Assembly (NCBI GenBank): GCA_035653295.1
Contig: DASRCB010000131.1
Coordinates: forward strand, 1 to 6,636
Source of the DNA: DASRCB01 sp035653295
GTDB taxonomy: Bacteria > Acidobacteriota > Terriglobia > Bryobacterales > Bryobacteraceae
Direction of reading: 5' to 3'
Length of the DNA stretch: 6,636 nucleotides
The notes beneath the pieces are model-generated. The model saw nothing but the letters and a program-made list of their open reading frames with translations, did no database searches and was not told the DNA's origin. Below, piece by piece: positions 1-6,636 of the stretch. The stretch's first letter is position 1, and every line of letters starts with the position of its first letter. Position numbers and translations under genes: made by a program.

Positions 1-1763
1 ATGACCTTTCGAACCAAGCTGCTGGTCGTGTCGTCGCTCACCGTCGCGGGCGCCGTCGCGCTGGTTACCGGCGCCGTGTCCATCGTTACCCGCCGCTCGT
101 TCGAACGCATCGCGCAGGATGAGCGGAAAGGCATCCTCAACCAGTTCCAGCGCGAACTGCAGTCGCAGAGTCGCGAAGTTGAAGGCAAAGTGGCGCGCGT
201 TGTCGCCTCCGACGCGGTGCTCAGGATCGCGGTGGAGGCGAACCGGCCCGAACCCGACTTCTCCGAATTCCTCGACGAAGCACGCCAGCAGGCGGAGGCG
301 CAGGCGCTCGATTTTCTGGACATCCTCCAGCAGGACGACTCCATCATCTCCTCCGCCCACACGCCCGCGCGGTTTGGGTATCGCAATGACTGGCTCGTCT
401 CCTCCGAAGACCGCGCCGGGGGGCGCGCATTCCTTACGCGCATTCCGCTGCAGGACGGCAGCGCCGCGGCGCTCGCCGCCATTCGCCCGGTCACCGCCGG
501 CGACCGGAGTATCTACGTCATCGGCGCACGTCGTCTCGATCCGTCGTTTCTCGCCTCGGTGACAGTGATACCGGGAATGCGCGCGCTGCTCTGGCTCTCC
601 ACGGGCGAGCTCATCGGCGCGAACGGACCGGTCATGGGCGCCCACAGGCTCGATCCGCTGCTGGAGCGTGTCAGGTATACGCGGCAGAATGTCTCGTATA
701 CATTACAGTGGACCTCCGACCGCAACAGCGCGGAGTCCATCGTCGCTCTCCCGCTGCTGCATGGTCCGACGCTGCTCGGCGCTTTTCTGGTGGGGACGTC
801 TCTGGCGGAGCAGGTCTGGCTGGAGCGGTCGATTCTCTGGACCGGGCTGCTGGTCGGCGGTACGGGGATACTGCTCGGCGTCCTCATGGGCTTCTGGACG
901 ACCGCGCGCGTTACCCGGCCGGTGGCATCGCTCGTCGTCGGCGCGAATGCGGTCGCCGCCGGCGATTGGTCGGCACGCGTTTCGGTATCATCGGGCGACG
1001 AGATCGGCCAGCTCGCCGCCGCCTTCAATAAAATGACGGAGCAGCTTATCGAACAGCGCGACCGCGCCATTCAGGCCGAGCGCGTCGCGGCATGGCGCGA
1101 ACTGGCGCGCCGGCTCGCGCACGAGCTCAACAATCCGCTGTTTCCATTGCAGATCACCATCGAGAATCTCCAGCGCGCGCGTGAGCAGCATCCCGATCAG
1201 TTCGACGAAGTGTTTCGCGAAAGCACGACGACGCTGCTGGCCGAACTGCAGAATCTGAAGCTGATTGTCGGCCAGTTCAGCGATTTCGCGAAGATGCCGA
1301 AACCGGAGATGGAGAGCATCGACGCCAACGCGCTGGTGCGTGATGTCGTCCGTCTGTTCGAGCCGCAGTTTCACGCCAACGGCAGGCCGGCCATCGAGCC
1401 GCGGCTGGAGTTGTCCGGCGCAGATACGCGCATCTCCGCCGATCCGCTGCAGCTCACCCGCGCGCTGCGCAACCTGGTGCTGAACGCCATGGATGCAATG
1501 CCCGACGGCGGAACGCTGCGCCTGCGCACGGAGCGCCTGGAGGACATGGTCCGCATCGAGGTGAGCGACACGGGCCAGGGTCTGACCGAGGAAGAAGCGG
1601 CGCGCCTGTTCACGCCGTACTACACGACGAAGAAACACGGCACCGGACTCGGGCTTGCCATCGTGCAGTCGGTCGTGAGCGATCACGACGGGCGTATCAG
1701 CGTGACCAGCGAGCCAGGCCGCGGGGCCACCTTCACCATCGACCTGCCGGCGCGGAGGTCCGC

Positions 1764-1767
<4 letters not shown>
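1..1767 (+). CDS. NtrY-like membrane sensor histidine kinase (HAMP-HisKA-HATPase)
   Basis: An inner-membrane sensor kinase that should autophosphorylate and pass phosphate to the response regulator encoded next. Seen in the 588-residue product: a first membrane segment at about 7-29, an extracytoplasmic region of about 245 residues, a second membrane segment at about 277-299, HAMP at about 301-353, then the dimerisation helix with the H-box LAHELNNPL (phospho-acceptor His374). The ATPase domain shows the N-box (NLVLNAMDA, Asn495), G1 (DTGQG, 523-527), F-box (LFTPYYTTK, 536-544) and G2 (GTGLGLAI, 547-554). All catalytic motifs are intact. The sequence AWRELARRLAHELNNPLFPLQ around the histidine is typical of NtrY-like kinases. 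Unlike classical NtrY, which is longer, there is no room for a PAS domain: HAMP runs almost directly into HisKA. The outer region may be Cache-like, but this is a guess from size and position. The ATG is the first base of the window, so its ribosome-binding site and any upstream start cannot be checked. It overlaps the next gene by 4 bases. Confidence 0.93.
1754..1758 (+). promoter_or_regulatory. Shine-Dalgarno GGAGG for the response regulator
   Basis: GGAGG lies inside the last codons of the kinase gene, 5 bases before the ATG at 1764. With the ATGA stop/start overlap it supports this start and translational coupling of kinase and regulator. Confidence 0.75.
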
Positions 1768-3116
<1,349 letters not shown>

Positions 3117-3135
3117 CGGAGTGAAGGTGTTCTGA

Positions 3136-3169
3136 AGCCGGCGTTTCAGGGCTTCCTCTTACGCCGGTT
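3136..3169 (+). repeat. Inverted repeat / hairpin in the gap after the regulator gene
   Basis: CCGGCGT at 3138-3144 pairs perfectly with ACGCCGG at 3161-3167 across a 16-base loop; a G-U and an A-U pair extend the stem to 9. A competing 6-bp stem, GAAGCC (3134-3139) with GGCTTC (3150-3155), uses overlapping bases. Neither is followed by a run of T, so this does not look like an ordinary intrinsic terminator. It may be an attenuator-like or processing element, or chance in GC-rich DNA. Confidence 0.35.
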
Positions 3170-3199
3170 CGCCACGATACAGCCGAACGTAAGCTCAGA

Positions 3200-4357
3200 A
3201 TGCCGGAAACTGCCGTCGCGTTCCTGTCCAGCCGAAAGCTGCATGTCCGCCGGGATGGCGCGACGCGCGTCATCGAGAGCGAGTTCGAGCGCAGCGTACG
3301 CGAGCGGGCCGCTTCCATCGCGCGCCGCAACGACTGGAAAATGCACGGGCTCAGCGCTATGGTCACGGGCGAAGCTGCCGCCGGACTGGCGAACGCGCGG
3401 CCCGTGCCTGTGATGCTCACGGGCCTGACTGCCGGCCCCGAACATGGGCTGCTCTACTCGATGGAAACGGACGCCATCAGCGGCGTGTTCCTGTTGGATG
3501 CCGAGGGCTGCGAAACGCGCCTGTTTCACACAGCCGATTTCCGAATTCGCCACGTGGCGTTCGATTCGGGTAGCGCGATGGTCGCCGCCAGCGCCTTCCA
3601 TAAAGATCAGGCGCGCTCGAATATCGCGGTGCTGCCGATGCGTGGGACGGACATCACCGAAGTGACCGAAGGAGACTCGTTCGATCAGCTTCCCCAGTGG
3701 GTCCCCGGGCCGCGGCGGCAGATCGTATTTCAAAGCGCCGGTATCGGCCGTGACGCAGCCGGCCGCATTGCCGGAATCGCACCCAGCACCATTCAGCGGC
3801 TTGACCTCGATTCCGGCGACCTGGAAGAGATTGCTTCCGAAACGGGCCGCGACTTGTTCCAGCCGCGGCAAACGGAAGATGGCGCCCTCTGGTACATTCG
3901 CAAACCTCATCAGCAATCGGGCGTGGTGCGGCCAACCTTCATCGGCTGCCTGAGGGATGTCGCGCTTTTACCTTTCCGCATGGCGCGCGCGGTTTTTCAA
4001 TACTTCAACGTTTTCTCGATCATGTACACCGGAAAGCCGCTGGTCAGCGGCCGAGGCGCGCTGCAGCGCCGGGTCGATCCGCGCCAACTGTTCATCCATT
4101 CCAACATCGCGCTCGCCGGTATGGCTCAGGGCGCCGATGAGGAGGGCGAAACTGTAGTGCCTGCAAGCTGGGAACTCGTGCGCCGCGCACCGTCAGGCCA
4201 CATCGAAACCGTCGCCAAACACGTAGTCGCATACGATGTCGCGGCTGATGGCAGCGTTCTCTATTCCGATGGCGCCGGCATCACGCGTGTGAGCGCGGCG
4301 GGCGAATCCGAGCGCGTGCTTCGCGCCCCGCTTATTGAGCGGGTGCTGGCGCTTTAG
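3200..4357 (+). CDS. Uncharacterised protein, degenerate TolB/PD40-like beta-propeller
   Basis: I do not recognise a named gene. The 385-residue product shows repeated blade-like strands with the spacing of PD40/TolB repeats: about 82-125 (GLLYSMETDAISGVFLLDAEG), 140-183 (PQWVPGPRRQIVFQSAG), 197-235 (IQRLDLDSG, then QPRQTEDGALWYIRK) and 342-377 (VAYDVAADGSVLYSDGAGI). Such folds usually bind proteins or ligands or sit next to enzymes; no catalytic motif is visible. There is no signal peptide or N-terminal membrane helix; residues 20-50 are charged and probably helical. Residues about 250-281 form a hydrophobic, aromatic-rich stretch (LLPFRMARAVFQYFNVFSIMY followed by TGKPL) unlike a blade, which could lie on a membrane. 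The ATG at 3200 is the only ATG, GTG or TTG in frame after the stop at 3122-3124, but no good Shine-Dalgarno precedes it. It lies 83 bases after the regulator on the same strand and may share its transcript. The 3' end overlaps the opposing glycosyltransferase gene by 26 bases. Confidence 0.75.
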   Translation: MPETAVAFLSSRKLHVRRDGATRVIESEFERSVRERAASIARRNDWKMHGLSAMVTGEAAAGLANARPVPVMLTGLTAGPEHGLLYSMETDAISGVFLLDAEGCETRLFHTADFRIRHVAFDSGSAMVAASAFHKDQARSNIAVLPMRGTDITEVTEGDSFDQLPQWVPGPRRQIVFQSAGIGRDAAGRIAGIAPSTIQRLDLDSGDLEEIASETGRDLFQPRQTEDGALWYIRKPHQQSGVVRPTFIGCLRDVALLPFRMARAVFQYFNVFSIMYTGKPLVSGRGALQRRVDPRQLFIHSNIALAGMAQGADEEGETVVPASWELVRRAPSGHIETVAKHVVAYDVAADGSVLYSDGAGITRVSAAGESERVLRAPLIERVLAL

Positions 4358-6245
4358 CGGCGGCGCGCTTTTTCTGTTGCGCCTCCTCCTGCATCTTTCG
4401 AAAGCGCTCCGTCACATCATCCATGACCTTCTGCATGTGGTCCGGGTGATTGATTACCTCGCGGAACACGACCCGCACCTCCACCGGGAAATTCAGGAAC
4501 AGGCGGCGCGCCGCCGGCGGCGGCGGTCCTCCCGGGGTCCCGGCCCGCGGGATTGAAGCCGGGAGTTGGACCGCGTACATGGCGCCGGCGGCCAGCGGCT
4601 GATGTGGATATTGCATGATCCAGCCGCAGTCGTGCGAGTCGAGAATCATATTTGAGGAGAGGAAGACCCAGCGCCCGGCATCGGTGTCCGCGGGGGCCTG
4701 GCAATCCCAGAGGCGCGATTTCGGCACGAACACTGTCGCGTCGGCGAAGCCGTAGTTATCCAGCGGGACGTCCGTCAACCCGTGCTGCTGCGCGAACTGG
4801 TCGACTTCCGGGAGGGCCTGGTTCCAGTCGGCATTGGAATCGCTCACGAGCCAGTACAGCGGGCGCCCCATGGCCACCGGACTCGTGTAGGTGAAGTAGT
4901 ACGGGTACAGGTGCACGGCGGTAATCAGGCAGGAAGCCACGGCGATCGCGGTTGCCGCGGACACAGCCCAGCGCACTCCGGGGGTCAGCGACTGAATGAG
5001 CCGAGGCAGCGGCGCCAGCAGCATCGTCAGCAGCACCAGCGGGACACTGAAATGGCGGATGCTGATGTCCATCGGCCCGATGAGGCAGACGCCGACCCAC
5101 ACCAGCAGCGCGACCCGGATGGCGCGCCATTGTGCAGCAAGGTCCGGCGGTATCACCCCCACGCCAGGCGATCTGAATCGCAGCCATGCCGCGAGCCCAG
5201 CCGCCAGCGCCAGCAGCGCGATGAAGGCCGGCGGCGATTTCAAGACCAGCAGCACCGGGAAATAGAACCAGACCCCGTGCGGATACGCCTGCCCCAGCAG
5301 GAAGGAGGGCCGCACCGCGGTCAATAACACCCAGGACAGTCCGCGGAGGAACAGCCACGGCGGCATGAGCAGCCGGCCCGCGATGGCGAGAGCCGCGCCG
5401 TGTTCCGCGAATCCGGGAATGTCCATGGGCTGATTCCAGGAGAACAGGAAATAGACGGCATACACGACGGCCGCGGCGAGCAGTGTGCCCCTGCGCAGGG
5501 CGCGCCAGCGACGTTTGCGCCACGCCCGGCGCGCATCCACATCGCGGGGCTGATCCGCAACGGGCCAGCGGCGCGTACTCAGCACAAACGCCACCAGCGC
5601 GATCAGGAGAATGCCCGAAGAGAATTTCGAGAGCAGCGCTCCGGCGAACGCCAGCCCGAACCAGACGGTGTTCCTTGCATCCGGCTCACGCCATAATCGG
5701 CCCGCGGCCCACACGCTGAGCAGCGCGAACAGCGCGATGGCAACGTCGGTGAGCACGAGCGGGCCGAACGCAAGGAAAGCCGGCATGGTCGCGTAGACGG
5801 CCACAGGGAGCAGCCCGCCCCAGGGGCCACCGAGACGCCGGCCGAGAAGGAAGATCGCCGCGCCCAGCAACACGGTCAGCAGCAGCATGGGCAGGCGCGC
5901 CCACATGAGCGTGCCGCGGGCCTCGTTCCACCGGCTCAGCACCCAATCGCCGAATACCCATTGCCCCATGTACGCGGGGAAGAAGGTGCGTCCGATGGTC
6001 CACTGGATGCTGGAATAATCGGCGCGCGCTCCACGCAGCGCCAGCGGCGCTCCGGCCAGCAGCTTGGCCAGTGGCGGGTGCTCTTCGTTGTAGCGCAGGT
6101 CCAGCTTCTGGATATAGCTCAGACCGGCGCCGATATGCGCCACTTCATCGATAGTGACGGATTCGCGGAGCGCTGCCCCGCCCGCCAGGACAAACATCAT
6201 GACCAGCAGCGCCGAAGCGCCGATTGCCGAAATGCGATCAGACAC
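4332..6245 (-). CDS. GT39/PMT_2-type polytopic membrane glycosyltransferase
   Basis: A 637-residue integral membrane protein of the GT-C superfamily (ArnT/PMT-like), which typically moves a sugar from a polyprenyl-phosphate carrier to an acceptor on the outer face of the inner membrane; donor and acceptor cannot be told here. Seen, numbered from the GTG: membrane helix at about 5-24, then a first outer loop with the Asp-Glu pair (TIDEVAH, Asp33-Glu34) expected at the catalytic site and the EEHPPLAK motif (54-61). About 8-10 more hydrophobic helices follow between 115 and 456, with a very basic loop at 225-253, consistent with a cytoplasmic face. VSDSNADWNQALPEV (467-481) matches the DSNxDWGQDL motif of this family, with changes at the last positions. 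The C-terminal soluble domain ends in a proline-rich linker (about 570-577) and a charged helical tail (600-637). An open frame continues upstream to an ATG at 6473, but that stretch is low-complexity and not hydrophobic; GTG at 6245 puts the first helix at the N-terminus and has an RBS. Confidence 0.88.
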   Translation of the reverse strand: MSDRISAIGASALLVMMFVLAGGAALRESVTIDEVAHIGAGLSYIQKLDLRYNEEHPPLAKLLAGAPLALRGARADYSSIQWTIGRTFFPAYMGQWVFGDWVLSRWNEARGTLMWARLPMLLLTVLLGAAIFLLGRRLGGPWGGLLPVAVYATMPAFLAFGPLVLTDVAIALFALLSVWAAGRLWREPDARNTVWFGLAFAGALLSKFSSGILLIALVAFVLSTRRWPVADQPRDVDARRAWRKRRWRALRRGTLLAAAVVYAVYFLFSWNQPMDIPGFAEHGAALAIAGRLLMPPWLFLRGLSWVLLTAVRPSFLLGQAYPHGVWFYFPVLLVLKSPPAFIALLALAAGLAAWLRFRSPGVGVIPPDLAAQWRAIRVALLVWVGVCLIGPMDISIRHFSVPLVLLTMLLAPLPRLIQSLTPGVRWAVSAATAIAVASCLITAVHLYPYYFTYTSPVAMGRPLYWLVSDSNADWNQALPEVDQFAQQHGLTDVPLDNYGFADATVFVPKSRLWDCQAPADTDAGRWVFLSSNMILDSHDCGWIMQYPHQPLAAGAMYAVQLPASIPRAGTPGGPPPPAARRLFLNFPVEVRVVFREVINHPDHMQKVMDDVTERFRKMQEEAQQKKRAAAKAPAPAQ

Positions 6246-6252
6246 AGGAGGG

Positions 6253-6258
6253 CCTTTC
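6253..6258 (-). promoter_or_regulatory. Probable Shine-Dalgarno GAAAGG for the glycosyltransferase
   Basis: On the minus strand GAAAGG sits 7 bases before the GTG at 6245. It is a moderate match to the anti-Shine-Dalgarno complement, and it decides the start in favour of 6245 over the upstream ATG at 6473, which would add 76 unconvincing residues. Confidence 0.5.
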
Positions 6259-6269
6259 GAGAATGATAC

Positions 6270-6285
6270 GCGAATCCCCGTGCCG
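6270..6285 (-). promoter_or_regulatory. Sigma-54-like promoter near-match upstream of the glycosyltransferase
   Basis: The minus strand reads CGGCACGGGGATTCGC. Compared with the sigma-54 consensus TGGCACG-N4-TTGCW, six of seven -24 positions match and the TT of the -12 box is correctly placed, but the essential -12 GC reads CG, with a GC one base further on. If used, transcription would begin near 6259, giving a leader of about 14 bases that still contains GAAAGG. The imperfect -12 element makes this a tentative call. A sigma-70-like -10 (TATCAT, 6263-6268) lies next to it but would start transcription inside the Shine-Dalgarno and has no good -35. Confidence 0.2.
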
Positions 6286-6316
6286 CAGTTCGATAGCAGC
6301 TCAGTGCGGCGATGCC

Positions 6317-6337
6317 TAAGGACACACTTGTGCCTTA
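6317..6337. repeat. AT-richer imperfect inverted repeat upstream of the glycosyltransferase
   Basis: TAAGG (6317-6321) and CACA (6323-6326) pair with TGTG (6329-6332) and CCTTA (6333-6337), leaving a single bulged A at 6322 and a two-base centre. It lies about 75 bases upstream of the GTG start, near where an operator or activator site could sit. The tight centre suits a DNA-binding dimer site better than an RNA hairpin. Which protein might bind it is unknown. Confidence 0.35.
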
Positions 6338-6376
6338 AAGTGGTGGGTCGAAGTTTTTGATTGGCAGGCCCGGGGC

Positions 6377-6396
6377 CCGCGCCGCCCGCGGCGCGG
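6377..6396. repeat. Perfect 9-bp GC inverted repeat
   Basis: CCGCGCCGC at 6377-6385 is the exact reverse complement of GCGGCGCGG at 6388-6396, separated by two bases. The adjacent sequence (6368-6378) is also self-complementary G/C. No T run follows on either strand, so it is not a typical terminator. In such GC-rich sequence a repeat of this kind may carry no function. Confidence 0.4.
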
Positions 6397-6432
6397 ACCG
6401 GACCCGGCTGCTCTATCGTCGTCACTGATTGA

Positions 6433-6465
6433 CCGGACGCGTTGTTATTAGAACGCGGCGCCCGG
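6433..6465. repeat. Imperfect hairpin CCGG..CGCGTT / AACGCG..CCGG
   Basis: CGCGTT (6438-6443) pairs with AACGCG (6452-6457) around an 8-base AT-rich loop, and flanking CCGG (6433-6436) pairs with CCGG (6462-6465) after an asymmetric internal loop. The minus-strand reading frame of 38 codons ends with tandem TAA codons inside its loop. It could be a structured RNA element or a weak factor-dependent terminator; evidence is limited to base complementarity. Confidence 0.35.
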
Positions 6466-6564
6466 TGGACCACAATTCAACGCACTCGCCGCAACCCGGA
6501 ACGCGATGTCCGGACTACAGCTCACTGCCCGTACGCTGTCCTCGTCGTTTAATTGGATGCGCAT
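6448..6564 (-). CDS. Candidate 38-residue small protein (weak)
   Basis: The frame begins with ATG at 6564, preceded on the minus strand by AAGGGA about 5 bases upstream, and ends in tandem TAA codons (6448-6450 and 6445-6447). The product would start MRIQLNDEDSVRAVS and contains two cysteines but no membrane segment or known motif. It lies about 200 bases upstream of the glycosyltransferase on the same strand in a different frame. Its only support is the start signal and stop arrangement; at this length chance is quite possible. Confidence 0.15.
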   Translation of the reverse strand: MRIQLNDEDSVRAVSCSPDIAFRVAASALNCGPPGAAF

Positions 6565-6636
6565 CGTTATCCCTTGCGGTACCGATCCGGAGAGGAGCCC
6601 CGTTTAGCGCCGATTAAGACGCCCAGCGGTTGCAAA

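Larger units (their letters stand above)
6246..6636. other. Non-coding region at right edge, with several inverted repeats
   Basis: This is about 390 bases with no convincing gene. It contains the start signals of the glycosyltransferase (6253-6285), inverted repeats at 6317-6337, 6377-6396 and 6433-6465, and a weak minus-strand small reading frame at 6448-6564. Reading frames crossing it on both strands lack start signals and family resemblance. No tRNA, rRNA, CRISPR or transposon end is visible. Whatever gene lies to the right is outside the window. Confidence 0.6.

Noticed and set aside
988..1686. A 232-codon minus-strand open frame opposite the kinase domain
   Set aside because: It is the mirror of conserved histidine kinase coding sequence, has no domain and no supported start.
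4348..4385. A terminator after the propeller gene, ahead of five T residues at 4369-4373
   Set aside because: Only 4-5 bp stems can be formed before or around the T run (for example GGCGC with GCGCC, which places the T run in the loop), so it is not convincing.
6284..6296. GTTCGAT resembling a tRNA T-loop
   Set aside because: No matching acceptor, D or anticodon arms can be drawn around it on either strand.
6362..6376. A plus-strand sigma-54-like pattern, TGGCA with GC ten bases after GG
   Set aside because: The -12 TT is replaced by GG, the site lies within self-complementary G/C sequence, and no plus-strand gene follows within the window.
6246..6473. A 76-residue N-terminal extension of the glycosyltransferase from the ATG at 6473
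   Set aside because: The extension is low-complexity, not hydrophobic, runs through inverted repeats and would push the first membrane helix inward. GTG at 6245 has GAAAGG at a suitable distance.
6429..6617. A 62-codon plus-strand frame in the right-edge region
   Set aside because: It would start with TTG without a Shine-Dalgarno, and the product is Arg/Pro/Ser-rich with no motif.

Overview
The window is GC-rich bacterial DNA with strong G/C preference at third codon positions and tightly packed genes. It holds four protein-coding genes and about 390 bases of non-coding sequence at the right edge. Gene types and wording of the motifs (a NtrY-like kinase without PAS joined to a NtrC-like sigma-54 activator, and a GT39-type membrane glycosyltransferase with a C-terminal DSNxDW motif) fit a Gram-negative soil-type bacterium. 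Acidobacteriota is my best guess, but this is an inference from gene style and not from any marker gene.

Left part (1-3116, plus strand): a two-component system. The first gene is a membrane sensor histidine kinase with an extracytoplasmic sensing region, HAMP, HisKA and HATPase domains. The second, overlapping it by ATGA, is a complete three-domain NtrC-family response regulator (receiver, AAA+ with GAFTGA, Fis-type HTH). Together they should convert an envelope or periplasmic signal into transcription from sigma-54 promoters. No nitrogen-metabolism gene is present, so the regulon cannot be named from the window.

Middle part (3117-4357, plus strand): an 83-base gap containing a perfect 7-bp inverted repeat, then an uncharacterised 385-residue protein that looks like a degenerate TolB/PD40 beta-propeller with an unusual hydrophobic, aromatic-rich insertion. 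It may be co-transcribed with the regulator.

Right part (4332-6245, minus strand): a 637-residue polytopic glycosyltransferase of the GT39/PMT_2 (ArnT-like) superfamily. It converges on the propeller gene and the two coding regions overlap by 26 bases at their 3' ends. Its GTG start at 6245 has an AAAGG ribosome-binding site. Just upstream is a near-match to a sigma-54 promoter whose -12 dinucleotide is CG rather than GC. This raises, without proving, that the glycosyltransferase is a target of the neighbouring sigma-54 activator.

The terminal region 6246-6636 has no convincing gene. It holds several inverted repeats and a weak 38-codon minus-strand reading frame. I found no CRISPR array, insertion sequence, tRNA, rRNA or clear mobile element. 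No single striking new system is evident; the best leads are the propeller protein with its embedded hydrophobic segment and the possible regulatory link between the sigma-54 activator and the glycosyltransferase.
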